A stretch of 64,000 nucleotides of DNA from Enterobacter sp. C2 (lineage in GTDB: Bacteria > Pseudomonadota > Gammaproteobacteria > Enterobacterales > Enterobacteriaceae). A model generated the notes under the pieces. The model was not told the origin of the DNA, made no database searches, and saw nothing but the letters and a program-made list of their open reading frames with translations. The stretch is taken from positions 3,968,001-4,032,000 of the forward strand of contig NZ_CP082269.1 of NCBI RefSeq assembly GCF_019880405.1, written 5' to 3'. Position numbers and translations under genes: made by a program. Positions 62,096 to 64,000 of the stretch are shown in pieces (the stretch's first letter is position 1; every line of letters starts with the position of its first letter).

Positions 62096-62157
62096 TTTTC
62101 GTTGTGACGATTAAAACAGGGAAATCTGACAAAAATATGACCAGCTTTTTTCGTAGT
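62096..62157. repeat. Direct repeat TTTTCGTnGT, possible operator
   Basis: TTTTCGTTGT (62096-62105) and TTTTCGTAGT (62148-62157) occur 52 bases apart, about five helical turns, in the divergent promoter region. They flank the predicted promoter and could be sites for the DeoR-type repressor. Two short matches can arise by chance in A/T-rich DNA. Confidence 0.4.
62110..62143 (-). promoter_or_regulatory. Predicted PhoB-dependent promoter of the import/phosphatase operon
   Basis: On the minus strand TGGTCATATTTTTGTCAG (62126-62143) has the PHO-box form: two 7-mers related to CTGTCAT (five of seven matches each) separated by four A/T bases. Ten bases further lies TTTAAT (62110-62115), a -10 element at the canonical distance, and the binding-protein ATG is 29 bases beyond. 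No good -35 hexamer is present, as usual for PhoB-activated promoters. Confidence 0.6.
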
Positions 62158-62214
62158 AATAATTTCACATTCGCGCGCTAGCATGATGCAAAAGGGTGCT
62201 AACAGGAGCGAATA

Positions 62215-62973
62215 ATGACCCCCGAATCCCGCCGCACGGCGATTGTCGAGTTGGTGACGGCGCACGGCGAAAGCAGCATTGAACAGCTGGCGCAGCACTT
62301 TGGCGTCTCGCTGCAAACCGTGCGTAGCGATCTGCGTATGCTTACCTCAGGCGGATTGCTACTGCGGCGTCACGGCATGGTTGCCCCTTTCGCCCGCGAA
62401 AATATTGGCTATCAGCAGCGGGAGATCGTCAATATTGCAGGCAAGCGCTGGATCGGTGAGCGCACGGCGGCGCTGCTGGGCGACTACCAGAGCTGCTTTC
62501 TCGGTACCGGCACCACCGTTGAGATGGTGGCCCGGGCGCTGCCGGAAGCGAGTCGGCTGGCGGTATTCACCAATAATTTGCACGCCGCCGAAGCGCTGAG
62601 CCGTCTTGCCGCCTGCGAACTGACGGTGGCAGGCGGGCGCGTCCGCAAGCGCGATCTGGATGTGATCGGCAGCGATGCCCAGTGCTTTTTCAGCCGTTAC
62701 CGCGTTGACGCTGGCGTGGTTTCAATAGGCGGGATCGGTGAGGCGGGCGAGCTGTATGACTATAACGATGATGAGGTCGCCGCACGCCGGGCGCTGGTCG
62801 CCAGCGCGGCGGTGAGCGTGCTGGTGGTGGACAGCACTAAGTTTGGCCGGAACGCGATCTGCCAGAACGGCAGCGTGGGGGATTTCGATTATGTGGTAAG
62901 CGACAGGCCCCCAACGCCGCAGCAGCATGCGGTCATTAAGCAGAGGGGGACAGCGTGGCTAAGCCAGGCGTAG
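62215..62973 (+). CDS. DeoR-family transcriptional regulator
   Basis: This 252-residue protein has an N-terminal winged helix ([36 protein letters not shown]) and a C-terminal sugar-phosphate-isomerase-like effector domain with the ligand loop [15 protein letters not shown]. DeoR regulators usually repress and respond to phosphorylated small molecules. It is divergent from the ABC operon with 134 bases between starts and is its likely local regulator. The ATG follows AACAGGAGCGAATA, a strong ribosome binding site. Confidence 0.9.
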   Translation: MTPESRRTAIVELVTAHGESSIEQLAQHFGVSLQTVRSDLRMLTSGGLLLRRHGMVAPFARENIGYQQREIVNIAGKRWIGERTAALLGDYQSCFLGTGTTVEMVARALPEASRLAVFTNNLHAAEALSRLAACELTVAGGRVRKRDLDVIGSDAQCFFSRYRVDAGVVSIGGIGEAGELYDYNDDEVAARRALVASAAVSVLVVDSTKFGRNAICQNGSVGDFDYVVSDRPPTPQQHAVIKQRGTAWLSQA

Positions 62974-63000
62974 GCCGGGCCAGCATGCGCGCCGCCCGGC
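62970..63000. repeat. REP-like palindrome between the regulator and metE
   Basis: GTAGGCCGGGCCAGCATGCG continues to GCCGCCCGGC; GCCGGGC pairs with GCCCGGC as in REP units. It begins at the stop codon of the DeoR-type gene and separates it from the convergent metE end. Confidence 0.7.
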
Positions 63001-63009
63001 ATTGTTACC

Positions 63010-64000
63010 TTACGTGTTACGCAGGTTCTGCGCCGCTTTAACCATGTTGGCCAGCGCCGCACGGGTCTCTGGCCAGCCACGGGTTTTCAGGCCGCAGTCC
63101 GGGTTAACCCACAGGCGCTCGGCCGGAATACGATCCGCTGCCTTCTTCAGCAGAGTCTCGATCCACGCCACGTCCGGCACGTTTGGCGAGTGAATATCGT
63201 AGACCCCCGGCCCGATCTCATTCGGATATTCAAAGGCTTCAAACGACGCCAGCAGCTCCATATCCGAGCGCGAGGTTTCGATGGTAATCACATCGGCATC
63301 CAGCGCTGCGATGGAGTCCATGATGTCGTTGAACTCGCAGTAGCACATGTGGGTGTGGATCTGCGTCTCGTCCTTCGCCACCGCAGCGTTGATACGGAAG
63401 GCTTCCACGCCCCACGCCAGGTAGGCGTCCCAGTCGCTGCGCTTTAGCGGCAGCCCTTCACGCAAGGCAGGCTCATCGATCTGGATAATCCCGATGCCCG
63501 CCGCCTCCAGATCCGCCACTTCGTCGCGCAGCGCCAGCGCGATCTGCTTCGCGATGGTTTCCCGGCTGACGTCTTCACGCGGGAAGGACCAGCAGAGAAT
63601 GGTCACCGGCCCGGTCAGCATCCCTTTTACCGGCTTATCGGTGAGGGACTGGGCATATTTCGCCCACTCCACGGTGATCGCGTCCGGACGGCTAACATCG
63701 CCGATCACCACCGGCGGCTTCACGCAGCGGGAGCCATAACTCTGCACCCAGCCATTCTGGGTAAAGACAAAGCCGTCCAGGTGCTCGCCGAAATACTCCA
63801 CCATATCGTTACGCTCGGCTTCACCATGCACCAGCACGTCAAGGCCGAGGCGCTCCTGCTCGGCAATCGCCTGCTTGATATGTTCAGCGATGCCGGTGCG
63901 GTAGCTGCCCGCATCTAAGCGTCCCTGTTTGAACTCCAGACGCAGGCCGCGGATCTCGGTGGTCTGCGGGAACGAGCCGATGGTCGTTGTCGGCCAGGCA
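63010..64000 (-). CDS. metE: Cobalamin-independent methionine synthase, C-terminal part (window edge)
   Basis: MetE transfers a methyl group from methyltetrahydropteroyl-triglutamate to homocysteine. About 330 C-terminal residues are present; the N-terminal half is outside the window. The homocysteine/zinc domain is intact, with HTHMCYCEF (zinc His and Cys), [20 protein letters not shown] and [11 protein letters not shown] holding the last zinc Cys. In E. coli metE is directly next to dlhH, so the six-gene operon and regulator are inserted here. Confidence 0.96.
   Translation of the reverse strand, partial: AWPTTTIGSFPQTTEIRGLRLEFKQGRLDAGSYRTGIAEHIKQAIAEQERLGLDVLVHGEAERNDMVEYFGEHLDGFVFTQNGWVQSYGSRCVKPPVVIGDVSRPDAITVEWAKYAQSLTDKPVKGMLTGPVTILCWSFPREDVSRETIAKQIALALRDEVADLEAAGIGIIQIDEPALREGLPLKRSDWDAYLAWGVEAFRINAAVAKDETQIHTHMCYCEFNDIMDSIAALDADVITIETSRSDMELLASFEAFEYPNEIGPGVYDIHSPNVPDVAWIETLLKKAADRIPAERLWVNPDCGLKTRGWPETRAALANMVKAAQNLRNT

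Noticed and set aside
63010..64000. metE as a truncated pseudogene
   Set aside because: The reading frame stays open to the window edge and the sequence aligns with the C-terminal domain, so the gene is merely cut by the window.

Overview
This window is a stretch of chromosome from a member of the Enterobacteriaceae, probably in the Enterobacter/Klebsiella/Kosakonia range. Nearly every protein is a close match, in length and sequence, to its Escherichia coli counterpart. The base composition is richer in G+C than E. coli, REP-type palindromes are present, and the gene order is that of the oriC-side region (metE to purD of E. coli), read here in the reverse direction. These identifications are from recognition of the families; no database search was run.

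Left part (1-13,900). The end of purD is followed on the minus strand by yjaH, hupA, yjaG, nfi, hemE and nudC, then rsd and a TPP riboswitch driving thiCEFSGH on the plus strand. ThiC lacks an internal block of about 36 residues. Between thiH and rpoC lies a small accessory island: an orphan PTS IIB/IIA pair, a REP element, a membrane-anchored AraC-type regulator and a convergent secreted alpha/beta hydrolase whose 3' end overlaps it.

Centre (13,900-36,960). This is the transcription/translation block on the minus strand: tufB with its four upstream tRNAs (thrU-tyrU-glyT-thrT), secE-nusG, rplKA, rplJL and rpoBC. The tufB copy carries a one-base insertion that breaks its reading frame. coaA (plus strand), birA and murB follow, then a complete rRNA operon on the minus strand (16S, tRNA-Glu, 23S, 5S) with P1 and P2 promoters. 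Its downstream neighbour is murB, as at E. coli rrnB, but its upstream neighbour is hemG, as at E. coli rrnA. The roughly 130 kb that separate rrnA and rrnB in E. coli are therefore absent at this junction.

Right part (36,970-64,000). hemG, trkH, yigZ and pepQ run left, fadBA runs right behind a FadR operator, then come fre, ubiD, rfaH, tatABCD, ubiB-ubiJ-ubiE, rmuC, udp and dlhH. Between dlhH and metE an extra operon has been inserted: a periplasmic binding protein, a fused two-domain permease, an ABC ATPase, a metallo-beta-lactamase-fold protein, a histidine-phosphatase-family protein and a HAD phosphatase, with a divergent DeoR-type regulator. Its promoter has a good match to a PHO box placed correctly relative to a -10 element. 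I infer a phosphate-starvation-induced uptake and breakdown system for an unidentified organophosphorus compound. This is the best candidate in the window for an undescribed system.
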